This document shows, one piece after another, positions 25,124 through 34,271 of a stretch of DNA of 64,000 nt (position 1 is its first letter; the number at the start of each line of letters is the position of its first letter). The stretch is taken from contig JAVEVQ010000001.1 in NCBI GenBank assembly GCA_034004945.1, positions 62,001-126,000 of the forward strand, given 5' to 3'. The translations under genes and the position numbers were made by a program. Source of the DNA: Methyloversatilis sp034004945. GTDB taxonomy: Bacteria; Pseudomonadota; Gammaproteobacteria; Burkholderiales; Rhodocyclaceae. The notes beneath the pieces are model-generated. The model did no database searches. It was not told where the DNA came from and worked only from the letters and a program-made list of their open reading frames with translations.

Positions 25124-27193
25124 ATGCCTCACACGCAGGCCGCCTTCAAGCAGCAGTTGAAGAAGATGTACAGCTGGTACGCCGGCGGCTTCTTCGTTTT
25201 CGTCGCCTTCCTGGCCGTGGCCGAACAGCTGGGCATGTCGTCGCAGTGGATCGGCTACATCTTCATGTTCTCGACCATCGCGCTGTACGCCGGCATCGGC
25301 GTCATGAGCCGCACCGCCGACGTGTCAGAGTACTACGTCGCCGGCCGGCGGGTGCCGGCGCTGTTCAACGGCATGGCGACCGGCGCCGACTGGATGTCCG
25401 CCGCGTCCTTCATCGGCATGGCGGGCACGCTGTACTTCAGTGGTTATCAGGGTCTCGCCTTCGTGATGGGCTGGACCGGCGGCTACTGCCTCGTCGCGCT
25501 CTTTCTCGCACCCTATCTGCGCAAGTTCGGCGAATTCACGATTCCGGATTTCCTCGGCGCCCGCTACGGCGGCAATCTGGCGCGCCTGATCGGCGTCGTC
25601 GCCGCCATTCTGGCCTCCTTCACCTATGTCGTGGCGCAGATCTACGGCGTCGGTCTGATCACCAGCCGCTTCGTCGGTCTGGAATTCGAGGTCGGCGTAT
25701 TCGTCGGGCTGGCCGGCATCCTGGTCTGTTCCTTTCTCGGCGGCATGCGCGCGGTGACCTGGACCCAGGTTGCGCAGTACATCATTCTCATCGTCGCCTA
25801 CCTGATCCCGGTCGTCATCCTGTCGACCAAGGTGACCGGCGTGCCGGTGCCGCAGGCGATGTACGGTCAGGTGCTGCAGAAGCTGACAGCCAAGGAGACC
25901 GAGCTTTTCGCGGCGCCGAAGGAGGTCGAGGTCAACGCGCTGTACAAGGCGAAAGCCGATGACTTCGACCGCAAGATCCGGGGCCTGCCGGGTTCGCTCG
26001 ACGCCGAACGCGCGCATCTGACGGCAAAGCTCGATCAGCTGAAGTCGGCCAACGCGCCGGCCAAGCAGATCGCCGCCGCCGAGATGGCCCTGCGCAACAT
26101 TCCGAAGACCGAAGCCGAAGCGCGCCGCAAGTGGGGCGAGGCGCGCAAGCTGGCCGAAGCGAAGGCGAAGCCGCCGCTCGCGCATACCGAAGCGCACGCC
26201 GGCAAGGACCGGGCGGAATCCGACAGCAAGCGCCTGAACTTCATCGCGCTGGTGGTCTGCCTGATGATAGGTACGGCCTCGCTGCCGCACATCCTGATGC
26301 GCTACTACACGACGCCGAGCGTCAAGGAAGCGCGCGAATCGGTGTTCTGGTCGCTGTTCTTCATCTTCCTGCTCTACTTCACGGCGCCCGCCTACGCGGT
26401 GTTCGCCAAGTGGGAGGTTTACAACAACCTCGTCGGCTCCACCATTTCCACCCTGCCGGGCTGGGTCGCCTCGTGGGGCAAGGTCGGGCTGGTGAAGATC
26501 GATGACATCAACGCCGACGGCATCCTGCAGCTGGCCGAGCTGACGCTGAATACCGACGTGATCGTGCTGGCGACACCGGAGATCGCCGGCCTGCCTTACG
26601 TGATTTCGGGGCTGGTTGCCGCCGGCGGCCTCGCGGCGGCGCTGTCCACGGCCGACGGCCTGCTGCTGACCATCGCCAACGCGATGTCGCACGACGTCTA
26701 TTACAAGGTGATCGACCCGAACGCGTCGACCCAGCGCCGGCTGGTCATTTCGAAGACACTGCTGCTGGTGGTCGCGCTGATCGCCGCCTACACCGCGTCG
26801 CTGAAGCCCGACAACATCCTGTTCATGGTCGGACTGGCATTCTCGATTGCCGCATCGGCCTTCTTCCCGGCGCTGGTGTGCGGCGTGTTCTGGAAGCGGG
26901 CCAATATGGCCGGCGCGGTCGCCGGCATGGTGGCCGGGCTCGGCATGTGCCTCTACTACGCGGCGATCACCCACCCCTTCTTCGGCGGCGACATCCGCAA
27001 CGCCTGGCTGGGTATCGAATCCATTTCATGCGGGTTCTTCGGCATTCCGACCGGCTTCGTCGTGCTCATCGTCGTCAGTCTGCTGACGCCGGCACCCGAC
27101 GCCGAGACGCAGGATCTGGTCGAACATGTCCGTTACCCCAATCTCGGCAACACGGCGCGCGGCGCGCCGACCGGCGGAGGCGCAGATCACTGA
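25124..27193 (+). CDS. Sodium:solute symporter, VC_2705/ActP-like
   Basis: 689 residues with about 13 membrane segments of the SSS family (RRVPALFNGMATGADWMSAASFIGMAG is the signature region, then LGARYGGNLARLIG). Members beside DUF4212 and acs take up acetate or other short monocarboxylates with sodium. Between about residues 250 and 368 sits a hydrophilic Ala/Lys/Glu-rich insertion likely to form helical or coiled-coil structure; it makes the protein about 100 residues longer than ActP. It is the last gene of the acs-CBS-DUF4212-SSS run and is followed by a terminator. Confidence 0.9.
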   Translation: MPHTQAAFKQQLKKMYSWYAGGFFVFVAFLAVAEQLGMSSQWIGYIFMFSTIALYAGIGVMSRTADVSEYYVAGRRVPALFNGMATGADWMSAASFIGMAGTLYFSGYQGLAFVMGWTGGYCLVALFLAPYLRKFGEFTIPDFLGARYGGNLARLIGVVAAILASFTYVVAQIYGVGLITSRFVGLEFEVGVFVGLAGILVCSFLGGMRAVTWTQVAQYIILIVAYLIPVVILSTKVTGVPVPQAMYGQVLQKLTAKETELFAAPKEVEVNALYKAKADDFDRKIRGLPGSLDAERAHLTAKLDQLKSANAPAKQIAAAEMALRNIPKTEAEARRKWGEARKLAEAKAKPPLAHTEAHAGKDRAESDSKRLNFIALVVCLMIGTASLPHILMRYYTTPSVKEARESVFWSLFFIFLLYFTAPAYAVFAKWEVYNNLVGSTISTLPGWVASWGKVGLVKIDDINADGILQLAELTLNTDVIVLATPEIAGLPYVISGLVAAGGLAAALSTADGLLLTIANAMSHDVYYKVIDPNASTQRRLVISKTLLLVVALIAAYTASLKPDNILFMVGLAFSIAASAFFPALVCGVFWKRANMAGAVAGMVAGLGMCLYYAAITHPFFGGDIRNAWLGIESISCGFFGIPTGFVVLIVVSLLTPAPDAETQDLVEHVRYPNLGNTARGAPTGGGADH

Positions 27194-27260
27194 AGGCAGG
27201 ACCCCGCCTCTCCCTAGACCGGCCGCGCAACCCACGCGAAAGCCGGCACCTGTAAAGCCA

Positions 27261-27283
27261 GAGGCCCGCCAAAAGCGGGCCTC
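27261..27283 (+). terminator. Terminator after the acetate cluster
   Basis: Perfect 9-base stem GAGGCCCGC (27261-27269) and GCGGGCCTC (27275-27283) with loop CAAAA, followed by CTGCTTTCC. Intrinsic-type hairpin with a modest T content, 67 bases after the symporter stop. Confidence 0.75.
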
Positions 27284-27343
27284 CTGCTTTCCGGCCTGCC
27301 GCTCCGCCGCGCGTGCGGGCGCAAACAAGCGGCCGGTTTCTGA

Positions 27344-27349
27344 TATAGT
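27344..27349 (+). promoter_or_regulatory. -10 element of the tRNA-Ser(GGA) promoter
   Basis: TATAGT 14 bases before the mature tRNA 5' end, followed by a GC-rich discriminator typical of stringently controlled stable RNA promoters. The -35 is weak (GCAAAC near 27321). Confidence 0.55.
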
Positions 27350-27362
27350 CTCGCGTCTTCGC

Positions 27363-27452
27363 GGAGAGGTGGATGAGTGGTTTAAGTCGCACGCCTGGAA
27401 AGCGTGTTTAGGTGAAAACCTAACGCGGGTTCGAATCCCGCCCTCTCCGCCA
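27363..27452 (+). tRNA. tRNA-Ser (anticodon GGA)
   Basis: Class II tRNA of 90 bases including encoded CCA. Acceptor stem GGAGAGG (27363-27369) pairs with CCTCTCC (27442-27448); discriminator G, then CCA. Anticodon stem CACGC/GCGTG with loop CTGGAAA gives anticodon GGA (27397-27399), reading UCC/UCU. The long variable arm and TTCGAAT T-loop are visible. Confidence 0.97.
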
Positions 27453-27473
27453 CAAGAAATCCATTGAGAATCA

Positions 27474-27506
27474 AGCGCCTGGCAGGCTCGCTCAGGCGCT
27501 TTTTTC
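27474..27506 (+). terminator. Terminator of tRNA-Ser(GGA)
   Basis: Stem AGCGCCT (27474-27480) and AGGCGCT (27494-27500) followed by TTTTTT, 22 bases after the tRNA. Confidence 0.8.
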
Positions 27507-27988
27507 GTTCACGAGCCGCGATTCTGGAGGCTTGTGTCGGGCGCCGGCCCGGCCGGCTACGCGGGATTTCCGGGGCGCAGTTCACCGATCGTCGCTGAAG
27601 CATCCTTTGCGATACTGCATGCCGATGTCCTCGGTTCGACGCGCTGCGCACGGATGACGCGGATATGGCCGGATTCAATCCGCCCTCCTGATGTGCGCTT
27701 GGGGCACCTGTTCCGCTTCGGGTATCGGGCCGATGCCCTGCGGCTGTCGCTCGCCCGGCGCAGTGGCGGCCAGGCGGATGCCATCGCTGCGATGCACGCA
27801 CCGCACCCGATCACGTCATACTGCGCGACATCGGCAGGCAGATCGTGGCGGTGCCGGCCGGATGCGTGATGTGCATCTCCGGGACCGGTGTGCTCGCGGC
27901 GGCAGCGTGCCGGCGCAAGGCCTGAGACGCAAGGCGGAATGAACACGGCCTGCAGGCGCGGGCCTTTCCTTTCACGCGCGCCCGGCCG
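27507..27988. other. Region without a convincing gene
   Basis: About 480 bases between the tRNA terminator and the reverse lytic transglycosylase gene. Overlapping short frames exist on both strands, but all are Arg/Ala/Ser/Cys-rich without ribosome sites or recognisable motifs. Nothing structured stood out; it could be a decayed gene. Confidence 0.4.
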
Positions 27989-28582
27989 CTACTGCAGCGC
28001 GCGGTAGTTGCTCATCACCTGCGGCACGTAACGCTGTGTCTCGGCGTAGGGCGGAATGCGGCCGCCGTATTTCTGTACCGCGCCCTCGCCGGCGTTGTAG
28101 GCGGCCAGTGCCAGTTCGAGCTGGCCATCGAAGCGGGTGAGCAGATCGCGCAGGTAGAGCGCGCCACCCAGCACGTTCTGGTCCGGGTCGAAGCGGTCGG
28201 CCACACCATAACGGCGGGCGGTCGCCGGCATCAGCTGCATCAGGCCGGCCGCGCCCTTGGGCGACACCGCCCTCGGGTTGTAGGCCGATTCGGCGCGGAT
28301 GACCGCGTGCAGCAGACTGGCGTCGACGCCAGCCGCACGCGCTGCGCGTTCGATCCGTGGCGCGTGCAGCCGGGCCGACGGATGCTCGGCACGCGCCGCC
28401 ACCGGCGCGGCTGCAGCATCGCGCTCGCTGCGCAGAAGCAGCTCGAAGCCGTCACCGCCCGGCGCGTCGGTCAGCACCAGCGCGCCGTCGGCATCTTCCT
28501 TCACATAGACGTCGGCCTGCGCTGCAGCGGTACACAGCAACGCGAGCAGGACGAAAACAGAGCGGGTGGTCGTTGAAGTCAT
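27989..28582 (-). CDS. Lytic transglycosylase (SLT domain) with DUF4124-like N-terminus
   Basis: 197 residues. A signal peptide (about 1-23, ending TAAAQA) leads into a short DUF4124-like segment (DVYVKEDADGALVLTDAPG), then an SLT lysozyme-like domain from about 80. The catalytic Glu is in VIRAESAYNPRAVSPKGAAGLMQLMPATA, and ALAAYNAGEGAVQKYGG with YVPQVMSNY close the domain. It cleaves peptidoglycan glycan strands in the periplasm, which can open space for secretion machines. It is divergent from the adjacent type II secretion locus and may serve it. The frame upstream of 28582 is a long shadow and is rejected. Confidence 0.9.
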   Translation of the reverse strand: MTSTTTRSVFVLLALLCTAAAQADVYVKEDADGALVLTDAPGGDGFELLLRSERDAAAAPVAARAEHPSARLHAPRIERAARAAGVDASLLHAVIRAESAYNPRAVSPKGAAGLMQLMPATARRYGVADRFDPDQNVLGGALYLRDLLTRFDGQLELALAAYNAGEGAVQKYGGRIPPYAETQRYVPQVMSNYRALQ

Positions 28583-28723
28583 CTGCAGGAAATACACGGG
28601 CGATAGAGTTGCGGGTGTTGCAAGGATGCTGCGGAATGTTTTCAGCGATATTGAAACAAGACGGAAGCATCTGCGCCATTTGCTTGATGCGTTCGATGCA
28701 CGGCGACTAGACTCGATACGATC

Positions 28724-29158
28724 ATGACACGTCACATTACGGCTATGAACCGGATTTCTCAACGCGGCTTCACCCTGCTCGAACTGCTGGTGGTGATGGT
28801 CATCATCGGCCTGCTGGCCGGATACGTCGGCCCGCGCTTCTTCAGCCAGATCGGCAAATCCGAGGTCAAGGCGGCGCGCGCGCAGATCGATGCGCTGGAA
28901 AAGGCGCTCGACCAGTTCCGTCTCGACAACGGGCGCTACCCGACCACCGAAGAGGGGTTGAAGGCACTGGTCGAGCGTCCGTCGACGACCAGCAAGTGGT
29001 CCGGCCCCTATCTGAAGAAGGCGGTCCCGCTCGATCCGTGGGAGCGTCCCTATATATATAAGGCACCTGGCGAACACGGCGAGTACGACCTGAGCTCGCT
29101 GGGCAAGGACGGCCAGGCAGGCGGCACCGAAGAAGCCGCCGACATCACGAACTGGTGA
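28724..29158 (+). CDS. gspG: Major pseudopilin GspG
   Basis: 144 residues. Prepilin signal SQRGFTLLELLVVMVIIGLLAG with cleavage after Gly and Glu5, then VGPRFFSQIGKSEVKAARAQI and a C-terminal GspG domain: LDNGRYPTTEEGLKALVERP, GPYLKKAVPLDPWERPYIY and the calcium-loop region EYDLSSLGKDGQ. It forms the pseudopilus shaft of the type II secretion system. A second ATG (28745) is also possible. The gspF gene starts one base after the stop. First gene of a tight eight-gene operon. Confidence 0.95.
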   Translation: MTRHITAMNRISQRGFTLLELLVVMVIIGLLAGYVGPRFFSQIGKSEVKAARAQIDALEKALDQFRLDNGRYPTTEEGLKALVERPSTTSKWSGPYLKKAVPLDPWERPYIYKAPGEHGEYDLSSLGKDGQAGGTEEAADITNW

Positions 29159-29159
29159 C

Positions 29160-30338
29160 ATGCTTTTCCGCATCCGCGCACTCGACGTCACCAATCGCAT
29201 CACGCAGCTGCAGGTCGAAGCGTCCGACGAAGCGTCGGCACGCGCACAGGTCCAGGCCGACGGCCTGACCGTGCTGTCGGCTTCGCGTGCGCACACGCTG
29301 TCGTTCAACCGGCAGCGTTTTCCGGTGCTGCTGTTCTGCCAGGAGCTGCTGGCGCTGCTGCGCTCCGGCCTGTCGCTGGTCGAAGGTCTGGAGGTGATGG
29401 CCGAGAAGGAGGGCCGCACGCTGTCGCGCACCGTGCTGAGCGCGCTGATCGATGCGCTGCGCCAGGGCAAGACGCTGTCGATGGCGATGTCGGCCCAGAC
29501 CGCCATCTTTCCCGACCTGCTGGTGGCGATGATCCGCGCTTCCGAGCGCACCAGCGACCTCGACCAGGCGCTCGAACGCTACGTCGCCTACAGCGAGCAG
29601 CTCGACAGTCTGCGCGGCAAGCTGGTGGCGGCGGCCACCTATCCGGTCATCCTGCTGGTGGTGGGCATGCTGGTGGTGCTCTTCCTGCTGGTGTTCGTGG
29701 TGCCGGAGTTCTCGAAAGTGTATGAAGACATTTCCACCGACCTGCCGCTGGCTTCGCAATGGCTGCTGGCCTGGGGCCATTTCGTCAAGGCGAATTCGGC
29801 GTCCTTGGGACTGGGCCTGCTCGTGGCGGTGATCGGCGTCGTGTGGACGGTGCGGCAGCCGGCCTTCCGTCAGGGCCTGATGGCGCAGTTCGAGCGCGTG
29901 CCCGGCATCGGCAGCCGGATGCGTGTGTTCCGCCTTGCACGCTTCTTCCGCACCGTCGGCATGCTGCTGCGCGGCGGCATTCCGGTCGTGCAGTCGCTCG
30001 AACTGGTGCGCGAACTGCTGCCGCTGCCGATGCAGCAGAGCCTGACGCGCGCGCTGCTGTCGATACGCGAGGGGCGTGCGGCGTCTGACGCCTTCACCGA
30101 GGTCGGCCTGAGCACCGCGGTGGCGTCGCGCATGCTGCGCGTCGGTGAGCGCGCCGGCAATCTGGGCGACATGATGGAACGCATCGCCGCCTTCCACGAC
30201 GAGGAAATGACGCGCTGGCTCGACCGCGCGACCCGGCTGTTCGGTCCGCTGCTGATGCTGGTGATCGGTCTGGCCATCGGTGGCGTCGTGGTGCTGATGT
30301 ACTTGCCCATCTTCCAGTTGGCGGAGAGTCTGCAATGA
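29160..30338 (+). CDS. gspF: Type II secretion inner-membrane platform protein GspF
   Basis: 392 residues of the GspF/PilC family: two similar T2SSF domains (about 65-185 and 265-390) with three membrane helices. Motifs are FCQELLALLRSGLSLVEGLEVMAE and the second copy FFRTVGMLLRGGIPVVQSLELVRE, then GERAGNLGDMMERIAAFHDEE. It couples the ATPase to pseudopilus assembly. Its stop overlaps the gspE start (ATGA). Confidence 0.95.
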   Translation: MLFRIRALDVTNRITQLQVEASDEASARAQVQADGLTVLSASRAHTLSFNRQRFPVLLFCQELLALLRSGLSLVEGLEVMAEKEGRTLSRTVLSALIDALRQGKTLSMAMSAQTAIFPDLLVAMIRASERTSDLDQALERYVAYSEQLDSLRGKLVAAATYPVILLVVGMLVVLFLLVFVVPEFSKVYEDISTDLPLASQWLLAWGHFVKANSASLGLGLLVAVIGVVWTVRQPAFRQGLMAQFERVPGIGSRMRVFRLARFFRTVGMLLRGGIPVVQSLELVRELLPLPMQQSLTRALLSIREGRAASDAFTEVGLSTAVASRMLRVGERAGNLGDMMERIAAFHDEEMTRWLDRATRLFGPLLMLVIGLAIGGVVVLMYLPIFQLAESLQ

Positions 30339-32020
30339 GTGCGCTGCCCACGACTTCCGTGCCGTCTCCGCTTCCCGCCGACCTGCTGGCGCGCGCCCGC
30401 GCCCAGGCCGGGCGCGGCTCGGTCATGCAGGCGCTGATCGAGCTTTCGGGCGACACGCCGGACGACATGTGCGTCCGGGTCGCTGCCCAGCTGGGTCTGC
30501 CCGTGATGCGCAGCGCCGATCTCAACGCGCTGAAGATGACCTTGGGCAGCATCCGCTTTTCCGAGGCGCTTGCGCGTTCGGTGGTGGTGGCGGCCGACGA
30601 CGCCGGCGCCCGTGTTGCGGTGGTGGCCGATCCCTACGACGCGGCGCTGCAGGACTGGCTGGCGGTCACGCTGCACGACAGCTTCGAGCTGCGCGTCGCC
30701 ACGCGCGACGACATCACCGCCGCGCTGGCGCGGTTCGAGGAGAGCCAGCGTGCCTCCGCCGGACTTCTGGACGAAGGCGAGCAGATCAGCAGCAGTTCGG
30801 CCGAGGTGCTGTCGCTGGCGCGCATCGCCGACGACGCCAGCCCGGTCGTGCGGGTGGTCAACTCGACGCTGTACGACGCGCTGAAGCAGGGCGCCTCCGA
30901 CATCCACCTCGAATCGGTGCCGGCCGGCATGCAGGTGAAATACCGGGTCGACGGCGTGATGGTGCGGGTCGGTCAGATCGCCGGCGCCGATACCGCCGAG
31001 CAGGTCGTGTCACGCATCAAGGTGCTGGCCGAACTGGACATCGCCGAGCGCCGCGTGCCGCAGGACGGCCGCTTCAAGGTGGCCTACGCCGGCCGCGACA
31101 TCGACCTGCGGGTGTCCATCATGCCCAGCGTGCATGGCGAGGACGCGGTGCTGCGGGTGCTCGACAAGGAACACCTGACCGAAGAACTGAAGGCGCTGAC
31201 GCTGGAAAGCCTGGGCTTCGACGACATTGCGCGCGCCGCGCTGCGCAAGCTGGCGGCCGAGCCTTACGGCATGCTGCTGGTGACCGGCCCGACCGGCTCC
31301 GGCAAGACCACGACGCTGTACGCGACCATAGGCGAGATCAACCACGGCCTGGACAAGATCATCACCATCGAGGACCCGGTCGAGTACCAGTTGCCGGGCG
31401 TGCTGCAGATTCCGGTGAACGAGAAGAAGGGGCTCACCTTCGCCCGCGGCCTGCGCTCGGTGCTGCGGCACGACCCGGACAAGATCATGGTGGGCGAGAT
31501 CCGCGACGGCGAAACCGCCGAGATCGCGGTGCAGGCGGCGCTGACCGGTCACCTGGTGCTGACGACGGTGCACGCCAACAACGTGTTCGACGTGATCGGC
31601 CGCTTCCTGCACATGGGCGTGGACCCGTACAACCTGGTGTCCGCCCTCAACGGCATCGTCGCCCAGCGCCTGCTGCGCCTGAACTGCCGCCACTGCGCGG
31701 CACCGCAGGTGCCGGACGCGGCGCAGCTGGAGGAATCCGGCCTGGCCGGACTGATCGGCGCCGGTGGCTACGACTTCCGCGCCGGCACCGGCTGCGGTCA
31801 CTGCCGCGGCACCGGCTACAAGGGCCGGCGCGCGATCGCCGAGCTGCTGGTGCTGGACGACGAACTGCGCGAGCTCATCGTCACCCGCGCACCGATGCGA
31901 CAACTGAAGGAGGCCGCGCGTGCGCGCGGCACGCGCACCCTGCGCGAAGCCGGTCTGGCCCTGGTGGCCGGCGGCGAAACCAGTCTGGCGGAATTGAACC
32001 GTGTCACTTTTGTCGTCTGA
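30335..32020 (+). CDS. gspE: Type II secretion ATPase GspE
   Basis: 561 residues. N-terminal domain (about 1-130), then the hexameric ATPase: IHLESVPAGMQVKYRVDGVM, Walker A GPTGSGKTTTLYATI near 320, Walker B DPDKIMVGEIRDGETAEIA near 385, His box LVLTTVHANNVFD. The zinc tetracysteine CRHC and CGHCRGTGYKGRRA lies near 452-496. It is clearly distinct from the orphan paralogue at 4.6 kb. ATGA overlap with gspF; the next gene starts with GTG 20 bases before its stop. Confidence 0.96.
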   Translation: MSALPTTSVPSPLPADLLARARAQAGRGSVMQALIELSGDTPDDMCVRVAAQLGLPVMRSADLNALKMTLGSIRFSEALARSVVVAADDAGARVAVVADPYDAALQDWLAVTLHDSFELRVATRDDITAALARFEESQRASAGLLDEGEQISSSSAEVLSLARIADDASPVVRVVNSTLYDALKQGASDIHLESVPAGMQVKYRVDGVMVRVGQIAGADTAEQVVSRIKVLAELDIAERRVPQDGRFKVAYAGRDIDLRVSIMPSVHGEDAVLRVLDKEHLTEELKALTLESLGFDDIARAALRKLAAEPYGMLLVTGPTGSGKTTTLYATIGEINHGLDKIITIEDPVEYQLPGVLQIPVNEKKGLTFARGLRSVLRHDPDKIMVGEIRDGETAEIAVQAALTGHLVLTTVHANNVFDVIGRFLHMGVDPYNLVSALNGIVAQRLLRLNCRHCAAPQVPDAAQLEESGLAGLIGAGGYDFRAGTGCGHCRGTGYKGRRAIAELLVLDDELRELIVTRAPMRQLKEAARARGTRTLREAGLALVAGGETSLAELNRVTFVV

Positions 32021-32693
32021 GGCGCTGACGCTCGAAGTCGGTCCGCACGGCGTGTCGCTGGGCCGGCACGGCGTGGCGCAGATGCTGTCGCTGGACACTC
32101 TGGCGGCGTCGCTCGACGCGCTGCCGGCCGAGGCGACGCCGCGCCGCGCCGCGCTGCAGGTGACGGTGGACAACGCCTGGGCGCGCTGGCAGGTGATCGA
32201 GGTGCCGGCCGGCGTTGTCGGTCACGACGAACAGCACGCGCTGGTGCGTGCGCGCATGATCGAGGTATTCGGCAGTGCAGCCCAGGGCTGGGTGTTCAGC
32301 TGGGACGCGCGACCGGCGGCCAGCGTGCTCGCCTGCGCACTCGATGCTGCGCTGGTGCAGCGCCTGCAGGCCTGGTGTGCCGCACGCAGCGTGAAGCTGA
32401 AGAGCATGCAGCCGGCCTGGCTGCGCGCCTACGCCGGACTGCGCGGCGACGCCGCGACTGGCGGCTTTGCGCAACTGCGCCACGGCTGGCTGTGCATGGG
32501 CCTGTGGGCAGGTGGTCGCTGGCTGCATGTGCGTGGCGAGGCGCTGGCCGACCCGGCGGGTATCGGCGCCGTGCTCGAGCGCCGGCTCAGTCTGTTCGAC
32601 GGTGAGCTGTCGGGCGGTCAGCTTTTCCTGCACGGCTCGCCAGCGGTGAGTCTGCCGCGCGGCTGGCGCTGTGTGGCCGGAGGTGGCGCGTGA
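32001..32693 (+). CDS. PilM/GspL-like assembly protein
   Basis: 230 residues. Weakly conserved; an actin-like/GspL-cyto fold is suggested by position and by patterns such as LTLEVGPHGVSLGRHG at the start and ALQVTVDNAWARWQVIEVP. No membrane segment. In comparable compact loci a PilM-like protein precedes PilN, PilO and PilP equivalents and docks the ATPase to the inner-membrane platform. GTG start at 32001 inside gspE; its stop overlaps the next GTG (GTGA). Assignment is mainly by context. Confidence 0.6.
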   Translation: MSLLSSEALTLEVGPHGVSLGRHGVAQMLSLDTLAASLDALPAEATPRRAALQVTVDNAWARWQVIEVPAGVVGHDEQHALVRARMIEVFGSAAQGWVFSWDARPAASVLACALDAALVQRLQAWCAARSVKLKSMQPAWLRAYAGLRGDAATGGFAQLRHGWLCMGLWAGGRWLHVRGEALADPAGIGAVLERRLSLFDGELSGGQLFLHGSPAVSLPRGWRCVAGGGA

Positions 32694-33238
32694 GCAGGCG
32701 TCCGTCCGTTCCCGAGATCGATTTCGTCGCCCGTCGGCGCGCCCCCGGCTGGCTGGGCTGGCTGGCGCTGGCACTGGGTTGTGCCGCCGCCGCCTTCGCC
32801 GCCGAACGCTATGACGCGCTGGAGACGCAGGTCGAGGCGCAGCGCGCCGACAACCGCCGCGCCGCGCGCGCCGCCGAACAGGCGCGCGTACTGGCGCGAC
32901 GCGACCAGGAGGATGCCGGCCTGCGCGCCCGTCTCGACGTCGCGCGCACGCTGTCGCTGCAGATGGCGCGTGACTGGCAGCCGCTGTTCGCCGACCTCGA
33001 AGCGCGCGCCGGACAGCATGCCGACGTCGCGCTGCTGTCGGTCGAACCGGACGCCGCGCGCGGATTGCTGCGCGTGACCGGCGAAGCGAAGGATCTGAAT
33101 GCGCTGTTCGCCTACGCCGAGTCCTTCGCCGAGGCGGCGTCGCTGGCGGCGCCGCGCATCGAGGTGTTCGAGTTCAAGCAGCGCGAGGGGGTGCAGGTGG
33201 TGGCTTTTTCGCTGCGTCTGAACTGGAGGCGCGCATGA
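32690..33238 (+). CDS. PilN-like inner-membrane assembly protein
   Basis: 182 residues: a short cytoplasmic N-terminus (SRRPSVPEIDFVARRRAPG), one membrane helix (about 22-42), an Ala/Arg-rich coiled coil, then a ferredoxin-like periplasmic domain (ADVALLSVEPDAARGLLRVTGEAKDLNALFAYAE). That is the PilN (GspL C-terminal) architecture. GTG start overlaps the previous stop and its own stop overlaps the following ATG. Confidence 0.7.
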   Translation: MSRRPSVPEIDFVARRRAPGWLGWLALALGCAAAAFAAERYDALETQVEAQRADNRRAARAAEQARVLARRDQEDAGLRARLDVARTLSLQMARDWQPLFADLEARAGQHADVALLSVEPDAARGLLRVTGEAKDLNALFAYAESFAEAASLAAPRIEVFEFKQREGVQVVAFSLRLNWRRA

Positions 33239-33771
33239 GGCGGCTGCAGGCACATCTGGCCTACGCGCTGGCGCGTGCCGGCTGGGCGGGGGCGCTCGGC
33301 GTGGCGCTGCTGGCGTTCGCGCTGGCCATCCACTTCGGCGTCGCGGCGCCGCTGCAGGCCGAACTGGACACGCTCGAGGCCGAGCACCAGGCGCTGGTGG
33401 AGCGCGTGGCGCAGGGCGTCACCGTCGAATCGCCGCGCGAGCAGCTGGCGCGTTTCGACGCCGCGCTGGTCGAGCGCAAGCGCCTTCCTTCGCTGCTGGC
33501 CGACCTGTCGAAGACGGCGACCGCCGGCAAGCTGGCGCTGGCCCGCGTCGAAAGCCGCGAGTCGCAGCCGCTGGGCTCGGGCTACGCGCGTCAGGAGTAC
33601 GTGTTCCCGCTGCGCGGCAGCTACCCGGCGCTGCGCGCCTGGCTGGCCGACATCCAGCGCCTGTCACCGGCGGTGCTGGTCGATGACGTGCTGCTGCGTC
33701 GCGAAGACATCGCGCGCGATACGGTCGACGCCACGGTGCGCGTGTCGATACTGATGAAGGAGGCTCCATGA
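33235..33771 (+). CDS. PilO/GspM-like inner-membrane assembly protein
   Basis: 178 residues: an N-terminal helix in the membrane (about 14-36), a coiled coil (LDTLEAEHQALVERVAQGV), then a PilO-like ferredoxin fold (ARVESRESQPLGSGYARQEYVFPLRGSYPALRAWLADIQRL). It partners the PilN-like protein to form the periplasmic ring linking platform and secretin. Start and stop overlap neighbours by ATGA. Confidence 0.7.
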   Translation: MRRLQAHLAYALARAGWAGALGVALLAFALAIHFGVAAPLQAELDTLEAEHQALVERVAQGVTVESPREQLARFDAALVERKRLPSLLADLSKTATAGKLALARVESRESQPLGSGYARQEYVFPLRGSYPALRAWLADIQRLSPAVLVDDVLLRREDIARDTVDATVRVSILMKEAP

Positions 33772-34271
33772 ACCGCAGCCTCGTCATTGCACTGATCGCG
33801 ACGCTGGTCGCGGTGTGGTACGCGGCCGGCATCGAGGACGATGCTGGCGACGCGGCCGGCCTGGTCGCGGAACCGCGCACCTCGCGCAGCACGGCGGGGA
33901 CGACGGCCCGCACGGCGGCGGTGGAGCAGGGGAGCGCGATCGCCGCGCTGCCGGTGCGGACCGCAGCCGAGGTCGGGCACGACCTGTTCGCCGCACACAG
34001 CTTCCTGCCGCCGCCACCCAAGGTGAGCGTGCAGGCCGGACCGCCACCGGCGCCGGTCGCGCCACCCTTGCCCTTCCGTTACCAGGGCCGGATGACGGAA
34101 GGCACGTCCACCGTCGTCTTCCTCGCCCAGGGTGAGCGCATGCTGGTCGCGCGCCAGGGCGATCTGCTGAACAACCAGTACCGCGTCGAATCGGTGACCG
34201 CGAGCGCCGTCACCTTCATGTTCGAGCCGCTCAAGCAGCGGCAGACCTTGTCCATCGGAAACGCCAAATGA
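33768..34271 (+). CDS. PilP/GspC-like protein
   Basis: 167 residues: one N-terminal membrane anchor (about 3-21), a Thr/Ala-rich linker, a Pro-rich stretch (SFLPPPPKVSVQAGPPPAPVAPPLP) and a small beta domain (FRYQGRMTEGTSTVVFLAQGERMLVARQGDLLNNQYRVESV-type) that matches the homology region of GspC/PilP, which binds the secretin N-terminal domain. ATGA overlaps at both ends. Assignment from architecture and context. Confidence 0.7.
   Translation: MNRSLVIALIATLVAVWYAAGIEDDAGDAAGLVAEPRTSRSTAGTTARTAAVEQGSAIAALPVRTAAEVGHDLFAAHSFLPPPPKVSVQAGPPPAPVAPPLPFRYQGRMTEGTSTVVFLAQGERMLVARQGDLLNNQYRVESVTASAVTFMFEPLKQRQTLSIGNAK

Noticed and set aside
27534..27946. Overlapping frames on both strands after tRNA-Ser(GGA)
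   Set aside because: Composition is typical of non-coding high-GC DNA, with no start signals or recognised motifs.
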